In this document: piece after piece, positions 16,332 to 25,466 of the stretch
Layout: every line of letters begins with the position of its first letter
How positions within the stretch are numbered: the first letter of the stretch is position 1
Assembly: GCF_028209625.1 (NCBI RefSeq)
Contig: NZ_JAQLDU010000001.1
Coordinates: forward strand, 240,092-304,091
DNA length: 64,000 nt
Reading direction: 5' to 3'
Source: Collinsella aerofaciens
GTDB lineage: Bacteria > Actinomycetota > Coriobacteriia > Coriobacteriales > Coriobacteriaceae
The notes under the pieces: model-generated
What the model was told of the DNA's origin: nothing
Seen by the model: only the letters and a program-made list of their open reading frames with translations
The model's database searches: none
Program-made: the position numbers and the translations under genes

Positions 16332-19082
16332 CTATTTGGCGTCGGCCCAGGTTACTCCGGTTGAGGCTTCGGCGATTAGGGGTACTCGGAGGTCTACGAC
16401 GTGTTCCATGACGTCGCGGACCATGGTGGTTAGGCGCTCGACTTCATCGACGGGGCACTCAAAGTCCAGTTCGTCGTGTACCTGCAAGATCATGTGGGCG
16501 GCAAAACCCTCTTCTTCCAGGCGGCGGCTTACGCGGGCCATGGCGATCTTGATGATGTCGGCGGCGGTGCCCTGCATGGGGTGGTTCATGGCCGTGCGCT
16601 CACCAAAGCCGCGGAGCTGTGGGTTTTTGGCCTTGAGCTCGGGAATATGGCGTCTGCGGCCATACATGGTCTCGGCATAGCCCGTCTGCTTGGCTCGCGC
16701 CACCACATTGTCGAGGAACGTGCGCACGCCCGGGTAGGCCTCGTAGTAGCGATCAATCATGTCGCGCGCCTCGGCCATCGAGATGTGCAGCGACTGCGAC
16801 AGTCCATAGGCCTGCTGGCCGTACACGATGCCAAAGTTCACGGCCTTGGCGCGGCTACGCAGGTCGGGTGTCACCTCGGACACCGGCACGCCAAATACGC
16901 GCGCGGCCGTCTCGGCATGGAAGTCCTCGCCCTCGTTGAAGGCGCGCACCAGGTGCTCGTCACCCGAAAGATGCGCGAGCAGGCGCAGCTCGATCTGCGA
17001 GTAGTCCACCGCCAAAAAGACGCTGCCCTCGCCCGCCGAGAACGCCGTCTTGACGGTACGCCCCAGCTCCGAGCGCGTCGGAATGTTTTGCAGATTGGGG
17101 TCGCTCGAAGACAAACGCCCCGTCGCGGTGATGGTCTGGTTGTACGTGGTGTGCACACGCCCGTCACCACGGCGCAGCGGGCCCAGCGTGTCCAGATAGG
17201 TCGACTTAATCTTGGACTTCTCACGCCAGTCCAAAATCAGGCGCACGATCTCGTGGTCGCGGGCAAGGTCGCTCAGCACCTTGGCGTTGGTCGAATAGTA
17301 GCCGCGCTTGGTCTTTTTGAGGCCCTTGGTCGGAAGCCCCATAACATCAAACAGCACGTGCGAGAGCTGCATGGGGCTGCCGATGTTAAAGGTCTCGTCG
17401 CCTGCCAGGTCACGAATGCTTCGCTCGACCTCGGTGATCTGGGTCGCCAGACCCTCGGACAGACTGCGCAGCCGATCGGGATCCACGAGCATGCCCGCGC
17501 GCTCCATCTTGGCAAGTACCGGAACGAGCGGCATCTCGATGCCATCGAACACGTTGGCGGCGTTCTCGCGGGCCATGCGGTCGCGCAGCGGTGCGACCAG
17601 CGCCAGCGTCAAGGCCGCCGTGCGAGCGGCGGGCGCAGGAGCGTCCTCGCCAGCACCCTCTGCGCCGCGCGCCGCAGGCAGCGCCATCTGCAGATACGTA
17701 TCGGTCAGATACACCTCGTCAAACTCGGAGCGGTCGGAATCCAACAGGTAGGCGGCAACAACGGTATCGAAGATGCGCGTGGAATCGACTGCCAGCGGAT
17801 CCATGAGCTCGAGCTCAGAAGAATCGATGGGCGAAAGCTCGTGCAACAGCACCTTCATATCCGGGCTCGCCACGCGACCCTCCATAAACAGACGCGCGAG
17901 CACGCCAGCAATCACGCCGTGGACGAAGTTGAAGCCCTCAACCTCAGCCGCCGCGCAGCTGTCGTCCTCCTCGAGCGCGAACAGGCCCTTGGACGTCGCC
18001 AACCACAGCGTACGCGTCAGTCCAAAGAGCGCGCCCTCTTCCTTATCGTCGTCCACCACGGCGGCGACCCACTCGCCCGCCTCGATCGCACGGGCAACCT
18101 CGGACGCCACGGCAGCAAGCGCCTCGGCATCGCCGGAAGCGGCGCGCTCAATCGTGGGCATCTCAAACGTGCTAGCAGCGGCAGCAGCGCCACCCTCGTC
18201 ACCGATCAGCGCCAAGAAACGGTTCTGCATGGCAGTGATACCAAGCGTACCCAGTGCCGCGGACACCTCATCGGCAGAAAACGCCGGGAAGGACGTCGCC
18301 TCAAAATCGAGCTCAACGGGCGCATCGGTGCGGATGGTCGCGACCTTGCGGCTCAGCAGCGCGTCGTCGATGTGTGCGCGCAGGTTTTCTCCCATCTTGC
18401 CCTTGACCTCGTCGGCGTGTGCGATGACCTCGTCCAAGCTGCCGTACTGTGCAATGAGCGCGCTCGCCTTTTTGGGGCCGATGCCCGGCACGCCGGGAAT
18501 GTTATCCGACGTATCGCCCTTCAGACCGTAAAAATCGGGCACGAGCGCCGGCGTGATGCCGTGATACAGATCGTCCACGCTCTCGGGCGTCATGATCGCC
18601 ACGTCGGACAGGCCCTTGCGGGTCGAGACCACGTTGACGTGCTCGGTCACGAGCTGATACATGTCGCGGTCGCCGGTCACCAGCAGCATGTCGCAGCCGG
18701 CCTCCTCACCCAGGCGCGCCATGGTTCCCAGGATATCGTCGCCTTCCCAGCCCTCAGACTGCAGAATCGGCACATTGAGCGCACCGAGCAGCTCCTTGAT
18801 CATCGGAAACTGCGCGTGCAAATCGGGGTCCATGGGCGGGCGCTGCGCCTTATACTGCGGCAGCATCTCCATGCGCACGCGCGGCTTGCCTTTATCAAAC
18901 GCCACGACCACACCGTCGGGGTTAAAGGCATCGATCATCTTGAGAAACATGTTCAGAAAGCCAAAAATCGCGTTGGTGGGGCGACCATCCGGCGCGTTCA
19001 TGGTCGGCGGCACGGCGTGGAAGGCGCGGTGCATGAGCGAGTTGCCGTCGATAACGGCAAAAGTGCGGCGCTTGTCAGACAT
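16332..19082 (-). CDS. polA: DNA polymerase I
   Basis: A 916-residue repair and Okazaki-fragment polymerase. The N-terminal 5'-3' exonuclease has the metal-site strings VVAFDKGKPRVR, SEGWEGDD and VTGDRDMYQL. A middle domain follows; its expected 3'-5' exonuclease DxE motif is not seen (the equivalent strand reads EWVAAVVDDD), so proofreading is probably lost, as in many Gram-positive enzymes. The polymerase domain shows motif A AVDYSQIELR, motif B RAKAVNFGIVYGQ and motif C LQVHDELDFE. Start at 19082 follows GAGG. The last ~40 codons prefer A at third positions (CTA, GTA, CGA, TCA), unlike the rest. Confidence 0.96.
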   Translation of the reverse strand: MSDKRRTFAVIDGNSLMHRAFHAVPPTMNAPDGRPTNAIFGFLNMFLKMIDAFNPDGVVVAFDKGKPRVRMEMLPQYKAQRPPMDPDLHAQFPMIKELLGALNVPILQSEGWEGDDILGTMARLGEEAGCDMLLVTGDRDMYQLVTEHVNVVSTRKGLSDVAIMTPESVDDLYHGITPALVPDFYGLKGDTSDNIPGVPGIGPKKASALIAQYGSLDEVIAHADEVKGKMGENLRAHIDDALLSRKVATIRTDAPVELDFEATSFPAFSADEVSAALGTLGITAMQNRFLALIGDEGGAAAAASTFEMPTIERAASGDAEALAAVASEVARAIEAGEWVAAVVDDDKEEGALFGLTRTLWLATSKGLFALEEDDSCAAAEVEGFNFVHGVIAGVLARLFMEGRVASPDMKVLLHELSPIDSSELELMDPLAVDSTRIFDTVVAAYLLDSDRSEFDEVYLTDTYLQMALPAARGAEGAGEDAPAPAARTAALTLALVAPLRDRMARENAANVFDGIEMPLVPVLAKMERAGMLVDPDRLRSLSEGLATQITEVERSIRDLAGDETFNIGSPMQLSHVLFDVMGLPTKGLKKTKRGYYSTNAKVLSDLARDHEIVRLILDWREKSKIKSTYLDTLGPLRRGDGRVHTTYNQTITATGRLSSSDPNLQNIPTRSELGRTVKTAFSAGEGSVFLAVDYSQIELRLLAHLSGDEHLVRAFNEGEDFHAETAARVFGVPVSEVTPDLRSRAKAVNFGIVYGQQAYGLSQSLHISMAEARDMIDRYYEAYPGVRTFLDNVVARAKQTGYAETMYGRRRHIPELKAKNPQLRGFGERTAMNHPMQGTAADIIKIAMARVSRRLEEEGFAAHMILQVHDELDFECPVDEVERLTTMVRDVMEHVVDLRVPLIAEASTGVTWADAK

Positions 19083-19248
19083 ATTGAATACCTCGCTTTG
19101 GGCTGGGCACAGTTTGCTCACACCAGTTTACACGCTCCCTGCCCCACGGCCACCGCACATCAGGCTTCCCTGCCGCCGCGGGCCCGCGCGTGATACGATG
19201 GCTCACGGTACATCAACCAGCACGATCGATCCGAAAGGAGCCTGCGTC

Positions 19249-20646
19249 ATGGAGCGTCCCTGCGCATGGAAAAAGTACACGCCACAGCAAATCGAGGAGC
19301 TCGAGGAGCTTTGCCGCGGCTATAAGCAGTTTTTGAGCGAGAACAAGACCGAGCGCCTGTGTGTCAAGACCGGCATCAAGATGGCCGAGGAGGCGGGATA
19401 CGTCGACCTGGAGACCGTGATTGCCGAAGGCCGCGAGCTCAAGGCAGGCGACAAGGTGTACGCCGCCAACCACGGCAAGGACCTTATGCTCGTCAACCTG
19501 GGCACCGCCCCGCTCGAGCAGGGCTTTAACATCCTGGGCGCCCACGTGGACTCGCCGCGTCTGGACCTCAAGCAGAATCCCGCCTTCGAGGCCGGCGACA
19601 TGGCCTACCTTGACACGCACTACTACGGCGGCGTCAAGAGCTACCACTGGGTGGCCTCCCCGCTCGCGCTTGTGGGCGTCATCTGCAAAAAGGACGGCAC
19701 CACCGTCGACATCAACATCGGCGACAAGGCGGACGACCCGGTCTTTACCATCTCCGACCTGCTGATCCACCTCTCGAGCGAGCAGATGGCCAAGCCCGCC
19801 AAGGACGCCGTCGACGCCGAGATCCTCGACGTGATCGTGGGCGGCCGCCCCGTCAAGTTTGACGAGGACGACAAGGACGCTCCCAAGGAGCCCGTCAAGC
19901 AGATGTTCCTGGATATCCTCAAGGAGCAGTACGACGTCGAGGAGGAGGACTTCCTCTCCGCCGAGATCGAGGTCGTGCCCGCCGGCCCCGCCCGTGACAT
20001 GGGCCTCGACCGCTCCATGATTCTGGGCTATGGCCACGACGACCGTGTCTGCGCCTATCCGTCCATGCTCGCCCAGATCAACGTCGCCAACGTGGAGCGC
20101 ACGAGCATCACACTCATCGTCGACAAGGAGGAGATCGGTTCCGTAGGTGCCACCGGCATGACGAGCCGCTTCTTCGAGAACACCGTCGCCGAGATCATGA
20201 CGCTCGCCGGCGAGGATAGCCCGCTGGCCCTGCGCCGCGCGCTCGCCCGCAGCCGCATGCTCTCCTCCGACGTGTCCGCCGGCTTCGACCCGGGCTACGC
20301 CGGCAAGTTCGAAACCAAGAACGCAGCCTTTATGGGTCGCGGCCTGTGCTTTAACAAGTACACGGGCAGCCGCGGCAAGGGCGGCTCTAACGACGCCGAC
20401 GCCGAGTATGTGGCCCTCATCCGCGACATCATGGACGAGGCCGGCGTGGACTTCCAGACCTGCGAGCTCGGTCGCGTCAACGCGGGCGGCGGCGGCACCA
20501 TCGCCTACATCATGGCCAAGTACGGCATGAACGTCATCGACTCCGGTGTTGCCGTCCTGTCCATGCACGCCCTGTGGGAGGTCGCTAACAAGGCCGATAT
20601 CTACGAGGCCTATCGCGGCTACAAGGCCTTCATCGAGCGCGCGTAA
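19249..20646 (+). CDS. apeA: Aminopeptidase, M18 family
   Basis: A 465-residue cytosolic zinc aminopeptidase removing N-terminal residues from peptides. Metal and catalytic residues are seen in GAHVDSPRLDLK, VDKEEIGSVGATG (Glu pair), GYGHDDRVCAY, and a C-terminal His in LSMHALWE. It is the bacterial aminopeptidase-1 branch. Start ATG 19249 has GAAAGGAG 8 nt upstream; a longer frame from 18661 is antisense to polA and is not real. Confidence 0.92.
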   Translation: MERPCAWKKYTPQQIEELEELCRGYKQFLSENKTERLCVKTGIKMAEEAGYVDLETVIAEGRELKAGDKVYAANHGKDLMLVNLGTAPLEQGFNILGAHVDSPRLDLKQNPAFEAGDMAYLDTHYYGGVKSYHWVASPLALVGVICKKDGTTVDINIGDKADDPVFTISDLLIHLSSEQMAKPAKDAVDAEILDVIVGGRPVKFDEDDKDAPKEPVKQMFLDILKEQYDVEEEDFLSAEIEVVPAGPARDMGLDRSMILGYGHDDRVCAYPSMLAQINVANVERTSITLIVDKEEIGSVGATGMTSRFFENTVAEIMTLAGEDSPLALRRALARSRMLSSDVSAGFDPGYAGKFETKNAAFMGRGLCFNKYTGSRGKGGSNDADAEYVALIRDIMDEAGVDFQTCELGRVNAGGGGTIAYIMAKYGMNVIDSGVAVLSMHALWEVANKADIYEAYRGYKAFIERA

Positions 20647-20659
20647 CCAACCCTTCATC

Positions 20660-20726
20660 AGTTGCGGTGAAATACAGACTAAACTGGCCCATAAACGGCC
20701 AAAACAGACCGTATTCCACCGCAACT
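20660..20726 (+). repeat. Inverted repeat D between apeA and yaaA
   Basis: 16-nt arms (20660-20675, 20711-20726) with one mismatch, and an inner TGGCC/GGCCA hairpin (20685-20701). On the plus strand TTCCTTTTT follows, so it may end apeA transcripts; it also ends shortly before the yaaA ribosome site. Confidence 0.65.
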
Positions 20727-20749
20727 TCCTTTTTGGCAGAGGAGAGTCC

Positions 20750-21559
20750 ATGCTGCAGGTCGTCATTTCGCCCGCCAAGCAGATGCGCGCGGCCCAAGAT
20801 GCTTTTGAAGTCCTGGGCATTCCACCCTTTGCGCGCGAGACGGCTCGCCTCCACCGCGCACTGCTAGATATCGAGCGGAATGAAGGCAGCGACAGCCTGC
20901 AGGCGCTATGGAACGTGAGTGACAAACTGCTGGGGCCTTGCCTCAACACCCTGCATGAGTTCGGGCCCATCCTGAAAAACGGCGATCTCGACAATCCCGC
21001 ACTCGCCTGTCACCTCTCCCCTGCCGTCATGTCCTACCACGGCATTCAATACCAGAGCATGGCGCCCGAGGTGATGGATTCCGCGCAGCTCGCATGGCTG
21101 CAAAGCCACCTGTGGATCCTCTCTGGCCTCTACGGGTGCGTTCGCCCCTTTCATGCCGTCGAACCATATCGGCTGGAGATGGGCGCGAAGCTCGCCGTTG
21201 ACGATGCCCGAGACCTCTATGCGTTTTGGAGCGACAAGCTCGCGCGGGCTATCGCCCCGGCAGGCTCAAACACCACGATCGTCAACCTCGCCAGCGTAGA
21301 GTACGCCAAAGCCGTTCTGCCCCATCTCGCGGGCGACGCCACGGTCGTCACGTGCCTCTTTGGCGAAGGCATCCGCAACGGCAAGCCCATCCAGCGCTCG
21401 ACCGCCAGCAAAAAGGCACGTGGTTCCATGGTGCGCTGGATGGCAGAAAACAAGCTCGAGGATGTAAGCGGGCTCACCGCGTTTGACGTTGGTTATCGTC
21501 ACTTTCCCGAGCTTTCAAATAAGAACACTTTGGTCTTCCTGAACGAACAGACCTTGTAG
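20750..21559 (+). CDS. yaaA: YaaA family peroxide-stress protein (UPF0246)
   Basis: A 269-residue DUF328/UPF0246 protein. The family start MLQVVISPAKQM is exact, and YHGIQYQSM, LSGLYGCVRPF and a helix-hairpin-like C-terminal region follow. In E. coli YaaA limits free iron during peroxide stress; the biochemical act is not settled. ATG 20750 follows GAGGAG. The promoter, if separate from apeA, lies within or just after repeat D. Confidence 0.9.
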   Translation: MLQVVISPAKQMRAAQDAFEVLGIPPFARETARLHRALLDIERNEGSDSLQALWNVSDKLLGPCLNTLHEFGPILKNGDLDNPALACHLSPAVMSYHGIQYQSMAPEVMDSAQLAWLQSHLWILSGLYGCVRPFHAVEPYRLEMGAKLAVDDARDLYAFWSDKLARAIAPAGSNTTIVNLASVEYAKAVLPHLAGDATVVTCLFGEGIRNGKPIQRSTASKKARGSMVRWMAENKLEDVSGLTAFDVGYRHFPELSNKNTLVFLNEQTL

Positions 21560-21599
21560 GACCACCGCTACTTTTGAATGTGCTGCCTAGGCACGGCGT

Positions 21600-22115
21600 C
21601 TATTCCGCCAAGCCGTCGGCTTTGGCAACTTCGTTTGTCGAGCCATCTTGGTAGGTAATCTTAACGTGCTCTACCTCGGACACCGCAACACCCGATGGGG
21701 GCTCCAAGCGCCATTCCGTCAGCGCGATATCCATAGTCGTAGGCACGTCGCCCTGATTCTTGAGCTTCACCGTCAGCGTTTTGAGCGCCGCATCATACGT
21801 CACGCGTTCGATTTCCTCACCAGGAATAGACCCACCGCTCAGCTGAAGCTGGACAAATCCATCGCGCGAATACCAATAGTCGCCCGGCGCGGCAACGGTA
21901 TTGCCGCCCGTAACCTTCACTGTCATGATCGGCAGGGCATCGTCGGCCTCGAACTCCCATGCAGCGCCGCCGTGACCGCCAAACGTCCAGATACAAAAGG
22001 CAATCACCAGCACGGCAAGCACCGCAAAGCCAATCGCGACAAGGCCATGGTGCGCACGGCTTTCCTCGGCCGATACATCCCATTGCGTCTCTCGATATAG
22101 ATGCTTGTCTTCCAT
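21600..22115 (-). CDS. Membrane-anchored protein, unknown
   Basis: A 171-residue protein with one predicted transmembrane helix near residues 25-45, after a short charged cytoplasmic head (MEDKHLYRETQWDVS). The rest should be outside the cell and reads as beta-strand-rich, with no motif I recognise. Start 22115 follows GGGGAGG. A longer frame reaching 22799 is antisense to thiC and false. It faces the thiC leader, so the two share a 71-nt promoter region before the riboswitch. Confidence 0.75.
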   Translation of the reverse strand: MEDKHLYRETQWDVSAEESRAHHGLVAIGFAVLAVLVIAFCIWTFGGHGGAAWEFEADDALPIMTVKVTGGNTVAAPGDYWYSRDGFVQLQLSGGSIPGEEIERVTYDAALKTLTVKLKNQGDVPTTMDIALTEWRLEPPSGVAVSEVEHVKITYQDGSTNEVAKADGLAE

Positions 22116-22165
22116 GTTCGCCTCCCCACAGGCACGCTCGTTAGGCCAATCGTACCCATTCGAGC

Positions 22166-22171
22166 TATACT
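22166..22171 (+). promoter_or_regulatory. -10 element before the TPP riboswitch
   Basis: TATACT, about 16 nt before the riboswitch P1 stem. The -35 is weak (near 22141-22148). Confidence 0.45.
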
Positions 22172-22187
22172 TGAGCCCATTACATAA

Positions 22188-22282
22188 ACGGGGAGCTTGC
22201 AGGACAAGACGGCAGGCTGAGACTGGGCGCGCCCGCCCTGACCCGCAAACCTGATATGGGTAATGCCAACGAAGGGAGCCGT
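22188..22282 (+). promoter_or_regulatory. TPP riboswitch (THI box)
   Basis: All conserved parts are present in order: ACGGGGAGC, CTGAGA (22218-22223), ACCTGATATGGGTAATGCCA and CGAAGGGA. P1 closes with ACGG/CCGT. Thiamine pyrophosphate binding folds the RNA and lowers thiC expression. The only good ribosome site for thiC, AAGGGAG (22272-22278), lies inside the 3' side of the aptamer, so control is probably at translation; I see no separate terminator. Confidence 0.94.
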
Positions 22283-22286
22283 GCCA

Positions 22287-23621
22287 ATGAGCACACAGAC
22301 CGAGCCCAAGCTCGTCACGCAAATCGACTTCGCCCGCGCCGGGCAGATCACGCCGCAGATGAAGAAAGTCGCCGAGCGCGAGCATCGCGACCCCGAGTAC
22401 ATCCGCGAGCGCGTGGCCGACGGCCGCATCGCCATTCCCGCCAACATCGTGCATATCAAAAAGGGCATGCGCGCCTTTGGTGTCGGCGAGGGCCTGTCCA
22501 CCAAGGTCAACGTCAACCTGGGCATCTCGGGCGACAAGGCCGATGCCGCCGAGGAATGGAAGAAGGTCAAGATCGCCGAGGACTTTGGCGCCGACGCCAT
22601 CATGGACCTTTCCAACTCGGGCAAAACGCGCCAGTTCCGCCAGCAGCTCATCGACGAGACGCCGCTCATGGTAGGCACCGTCCCCATGTACGACGCCATC
22701 GGCTACATGGAAAAGCCGCTGGTCAAGCTCACCAAGGACGACCTGTTCGAGGTCGTGCGCGCGCACGCCGAGGACGGCGTGGACTTTATGACCATCCACT
22801 GCGGCATCAACAAATCGGTCACCAAGACCTTTAAGGAGACCGGCCGCCTCATGAACATCGTCAGCCGCGGCGGCTCGCTGCTATTTGGCTGGATGGAGGT
22901 TACCGGCAACGAAAACCCCTTCTACGAGTACTTTGACGAGCTGCTCGAGATCTGCCACGAGTACGACGTGACCATCTCGCTCGGCGACTCCTGCCGCCCG
23001 GGCTGTCTCTACGACTCCAATGACGCCACCGAGACCGCCGAGATGATCGAGCTGGGCAAGCTGTGCAAGCGCGCCTGGGCCGCCGGCGTCCAAGTCATGG
23101 TCGAGGGCCCGGGTCACATGGCGATCGACGAGATCGCCGCCAACATGAAACTGCAGAAGCGCCTGTGCCACAACGCCCCGTTCTATGTGCTCGGGCCGCT
23201 GGTGACCGATATCGGCGTGGGCTACGACCACATCACCGCTGCCATCGGCGGCGCTATCTCCGCCAGCTCCGGTGCCGACTTCCTGTGCTACGTGACACCG
23301 GCCGAGCACCTATGCCTGCCTAACGCCCAGGATGTGCTCGACGGCCTCATGGCCACCAAGATCGCCGCACACGCCGCCGATATCGCCAAAAAGGTGCCGC
23401 ACGCCCGCGATATGGACGACAAGATGGGTCAGGCACGCCGCAAGCTCGACTGGGATGCCATGTGGGAGTGTGCTCTCGACCCGGTCACCGGTAAGAAGCG
23501 CTACGAGGAGTCCCCCGCCGCCACCGAGGGCACCTGCACCATGTGTGGCAAGATGTGCGCCGTCCGCACCGTTAACAAGGTGTTCGAAGGCACGACGATC
23601 GACCTCGGCATGGAGGACTAA
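22287..23621 (+). CDS. thiC: Phosphomethylpyrimidine synthase
   Basis: A 444-residue radical-SAM enzyme turning aminoimidazole ribotide into the HMP-phosphate pyrimidine of thiamine. The C-terminal CxxCxxxxC cluster motif appears as CTMCGKMC, with the following residues near the end; YDSNDATETAE, GPGHMAIDEI and the zinc-site histidines are also visible. It lacks the long N-terminal extension of the E. coli form. It is under the TPP riboswitch and followed by thiD. No thiE, thiG or thiS is in the window. Confidence 0.96.
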   Translation: MSTQTEPKLVTQIDFARAGQITPQMKKVAEREHRDPEYIRERVADGRIAIPANIVHIKKGMRAFGVGEGLSTKVNVNLGISGDKADAAEEWKKVKIAEDFGADAIMDLSNSGKTRQFRQQLIDETPLMVGTVPMYDAIGYMEKPLVKLTKDDLFEVVRAHAEDGVDFMTIHCGINKSVTKTFKETGRLMNIVSRGGSLLFGWMEVTGNENPFYEYFDELLEICHEYDVTISLGDSCRPGCLYDSNDATETAEMIELGKLCKRAWAAGVQVMVEGPGHMAIDEIAANMKLQKRLCHNAPFYVLGPLVTDIGVGYDHITAAIGGAISASSGADFLCYVTPAEHLCLPNAQDVLDGLMATKIAAHAADIAKKVPHARDMDDKMGQARRKLDWDAMWECALDPVTGKKRYEESPAATEGTCTMCGKMCAVRTVNKVFEGTTIDLGMED

Positions 23622-23712
23622 CTCGTCACCGGAGCCACAATCGGTAACATGGTGTTCGTCAATTGTTGACGTGTGAACATTTGCTTACATTTGCGTAAAG
23701 ATTGCATCGCCC

Positions 23713-23742
23713 GCCCGGGTTCGACATAGAGTCGGCCCGGGC
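23713..23742 (+). terminator. Hairpin between thiC and thiD
   Basis: GCCCGGG pairs with CCCGGGC, with a further CGAC/GTCG pair inside; ATCTTTAT follows. TATAAT at 23748-23753 could be a thiD -10, in which case thiD may also be transcribed alone. Confidence 0.6.
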
Positions 23743-23799
23743 ATCTTTATAATGCTGGCTTAAAGACCCATTTGATTCCGACCGAACAAGGGAGCAAAC

Positions 23800-24630
23800 A
23801 TGGATCGCAGTAAGGTACCTGCCGTCCTGTCCATCGCAGGATCCGATTCCAGCGGTGGCGCCGGCATTCAGGCCGACATCAAGACCATCACGGCGCACCG
23901 CCTGTATGCCGAGACGGCCATCACCGCCATCACCGCACAAAACACGCTCGGTGTCACCGCCGTGCAGAATATCTCCCCTGATATCGTCGCTGCGCAGATC
24001 GACGCCGTATTTGACGATATCCGCCCCAGCGCCGTCAAGATCGGCATGGTTTCCTCTGCCGAGATTATCGAGGTTATCGCCGACCGCCTGAGCGCCTGGA
24101 ACGCGACAAACGTGGTCGTCGACCCCGTCATGGTAGCCACCTCGGGCGCACGGCTGATTGCCGAAGATGCCGCCGAGGCGCTCACCCGCCGCCTGTTCCC
24201 ACTAGCAACCGTCATCACGCCCAATATTCCCGAGGCCATGGCCCTGCTCGACTACGAGGTCGACTCCGAGCGCACACAGCAAAATGCTGCCATGCTCCTC
24301 ACCCGCCGCTTTGGTTGCGCGTCCCTCGTTAAGGGTGGGCATCTTGTCAACGAGGCCAACGATGTATTGGCCGAACCCGCGCCACTCGATGACGAGGGCA
24401 ACCATCTGGGCGATCCGCTCACCACGTGGTTCCGCCACAAGCGCATCGAGACCGACAACACACACGGCACCGGCTGCACGCTTTCGTCCGCCATCGCCTG
24501 CGCGCTGGCCCAGGGCATGGATCTTGCCGATGCCGTCAACGCCGGCAAGGCCTACCTAACCGGCGCTCTGGCCGCCGGCCTGAACATGGGCAAAGGCTCC
24601 GGCCCTGTCAACCACACGTGGCAGTACTAA
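23800..24630 (+). CDS. thiD: Hydroxymethylpyrimidine/phosphomethylpyrimidine kinase
   Basis: A 276-residue ribokinase-family enzyme phosphorylating HMP and then HMP-phosphate. The N-terminal SIAGSDSSGGAGIQADIK binds the pyrimidine, and DNTHGTGCTLSSAIA near residue 217 holds the anion hole and catalytic aspartate region. Start ATG 23800 follows GGGAG. It acts directly after ThiC in the pathway. Confidence 0.95.
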   Translation: MDRSKVPAVLSIAGSDSSGGAGIQADIKTITAHRLYAETAITAITAQNTLGVTAVQNISPDIVAAQIDAVFDDIRPSAVKIGMVSSAEIIEVIADRLSAWNATNVVVDPVMVATSGARLIAEDAAEALTRRLFPLATVITPNIPEAMALLDYEVDSERTQQNAAMLLTRRFGCASLVKGGHLVNEANDVLAEPAPLDDEGNHLGDPLTTWFRHKRIETDNTHGTGCTLSSAIACALAQGMDLADAVNAGKAYLTGALAAGLNMGKGSGPVNHTWQY

Positions 24631-24674
24631 ATAGCCAGTAACCTGCCAAAAAGAGACAGGCTACCTTGCACCAA

Positions 24675-24739
24675 AAACCGTCGCAACATTCGATGAAAAT
24701 CGTGCAAACGCAAAAAATCATTAAATGTTGCGACGGTTT
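24675..24739. terminator. Long-armed bidirectional terminator between thiD and pentapeptide gene
   Basis: AAACCGTCGCAACATT (24675-24690) pairs perfectly with 24724-24739 across a 33-nt loop. T5 follows on the minus strand and GATTTTAG on the plus strand, so it can serve both converging genes. Confidence 0.7.
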
Positions 24740-24775
24740 GATTTTAGATAGCGGTCGAGCAAAGGACCAGAGCGC

Positions 24776-25387
24776 CTATTCGTCGGCGAGTTGAATTCCC
24801 AACAAACCCGAGAGTGCCAGCGCCTGCTCGGCATTGACCGTCAAGCCACGCAACTCATGGTAATCGCCCGAAACAATGGGCGCTGCAAATGTACAGCGCG
24901 ACACATCAACGCCGGAAAGCGACGTCTTGAACACATCAACACGCGTCAGGTCACAGCCATCCAGGCGTATCTGACCCAGCTTGGCACCCTGAAACGCAGC
25001 CTCTCTCAGACGTGTATCGCATGCTGTCATAGGGCCAATGCGTCCCTCCGAAAGGTTCGCATAGCTCAAATCGCACGATCCAAACGACACGCTCGACAGG
25101 CGCGCCTTGAGCAAGTTGAGTCCCGGTGCCGAGCAGTCAACGAAGTCACAGCGGCTGAGCCAGCAGCCTTCCATGTTGCAGCGGATAAAGCGGCAACCGC
25201 GAAACACCACGTCGCGAAACGTCGAGCCGCTCCAGTCAACGCTATCGAACTCGCAAGATCGGAACACAACGCCATCGAAGGTCGCGCCGTTCGCCACGTC
25301 GTAGGCAAGATCCAAATCCTCAAAAGCGGTATTGGAGACGAGCTCATCGCCCTCGACAAAGAGGTCGATGAGCTCGTCCATGCCCAT
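24776..25387 (-). CDS. Pentapeptide-repeat protein
   Basis: About 203 residues, mostly repeats of the A(D/N)LXX type forming a right-handed beta-helix; examples are ATFDGVVFRSCEFDSVDWSG and CNMEGCWLSRCDF. Qnr and MfpA proteins share this fold and protect DNA gyrase, but many other members have no known role, and I do not infer quinolone protection. The C-terminal 30 residues are not repeats. The start is uncertain: ATG 25387 or 25381, both without a clear ribosome site and only about 35 nt after the neighbour's terminator. Confidence 0.75.
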   Translation of the reverse strand: MGMDELIDLFVEGDELVSNTAFEDLDLAYDVANGATFDGVVFRSCEFDSVDWSGSTFRDVVFRGCRFIRCNMEGCWLSRCDFVDCSAPGLNLLKARLSSVSFGSCDLSYANLSEGRIGPMTACDTRLREAAFQGAKLGQIRLDGCDLTRVDVFKTSLSGVDVSRCTFAAPIVSGDYHELRGLTVNAEQALALSGLLGIQLADE

Positions 25388-25421
25388 ATGGCAGCCAATC
25401 CGTTCGTTTACCCGGGCAAAA

Positions 25422-25454
25422 CCACCGCAAAGGTGCATGTCCCCTTTGCGGTGG
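25422..25454 (-). terminator. Intrinsic terminator after the SGNH hydrolase
   Basis: Perfect 12-bp stem with a 9-nt loop, followed on the minus strand by TTTTG. Confidence 0.88.
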
Positions 25455-25466
25455 CTTGGGGTCGCG

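Noticed and set aside
16476..19193. 905-codon open frame on the plus strand
   Set aside because: It is antisense to polA, has no ribosome site, and its product is rich in His/Arg/Gly with no domain.
21600..22799. 399-codon version of the membrane-anchored protein
   Set aside because: The extra N-terminal part is antisense to thiC and its riboswitch; the ATG at 22115 has a strong ribosome site.
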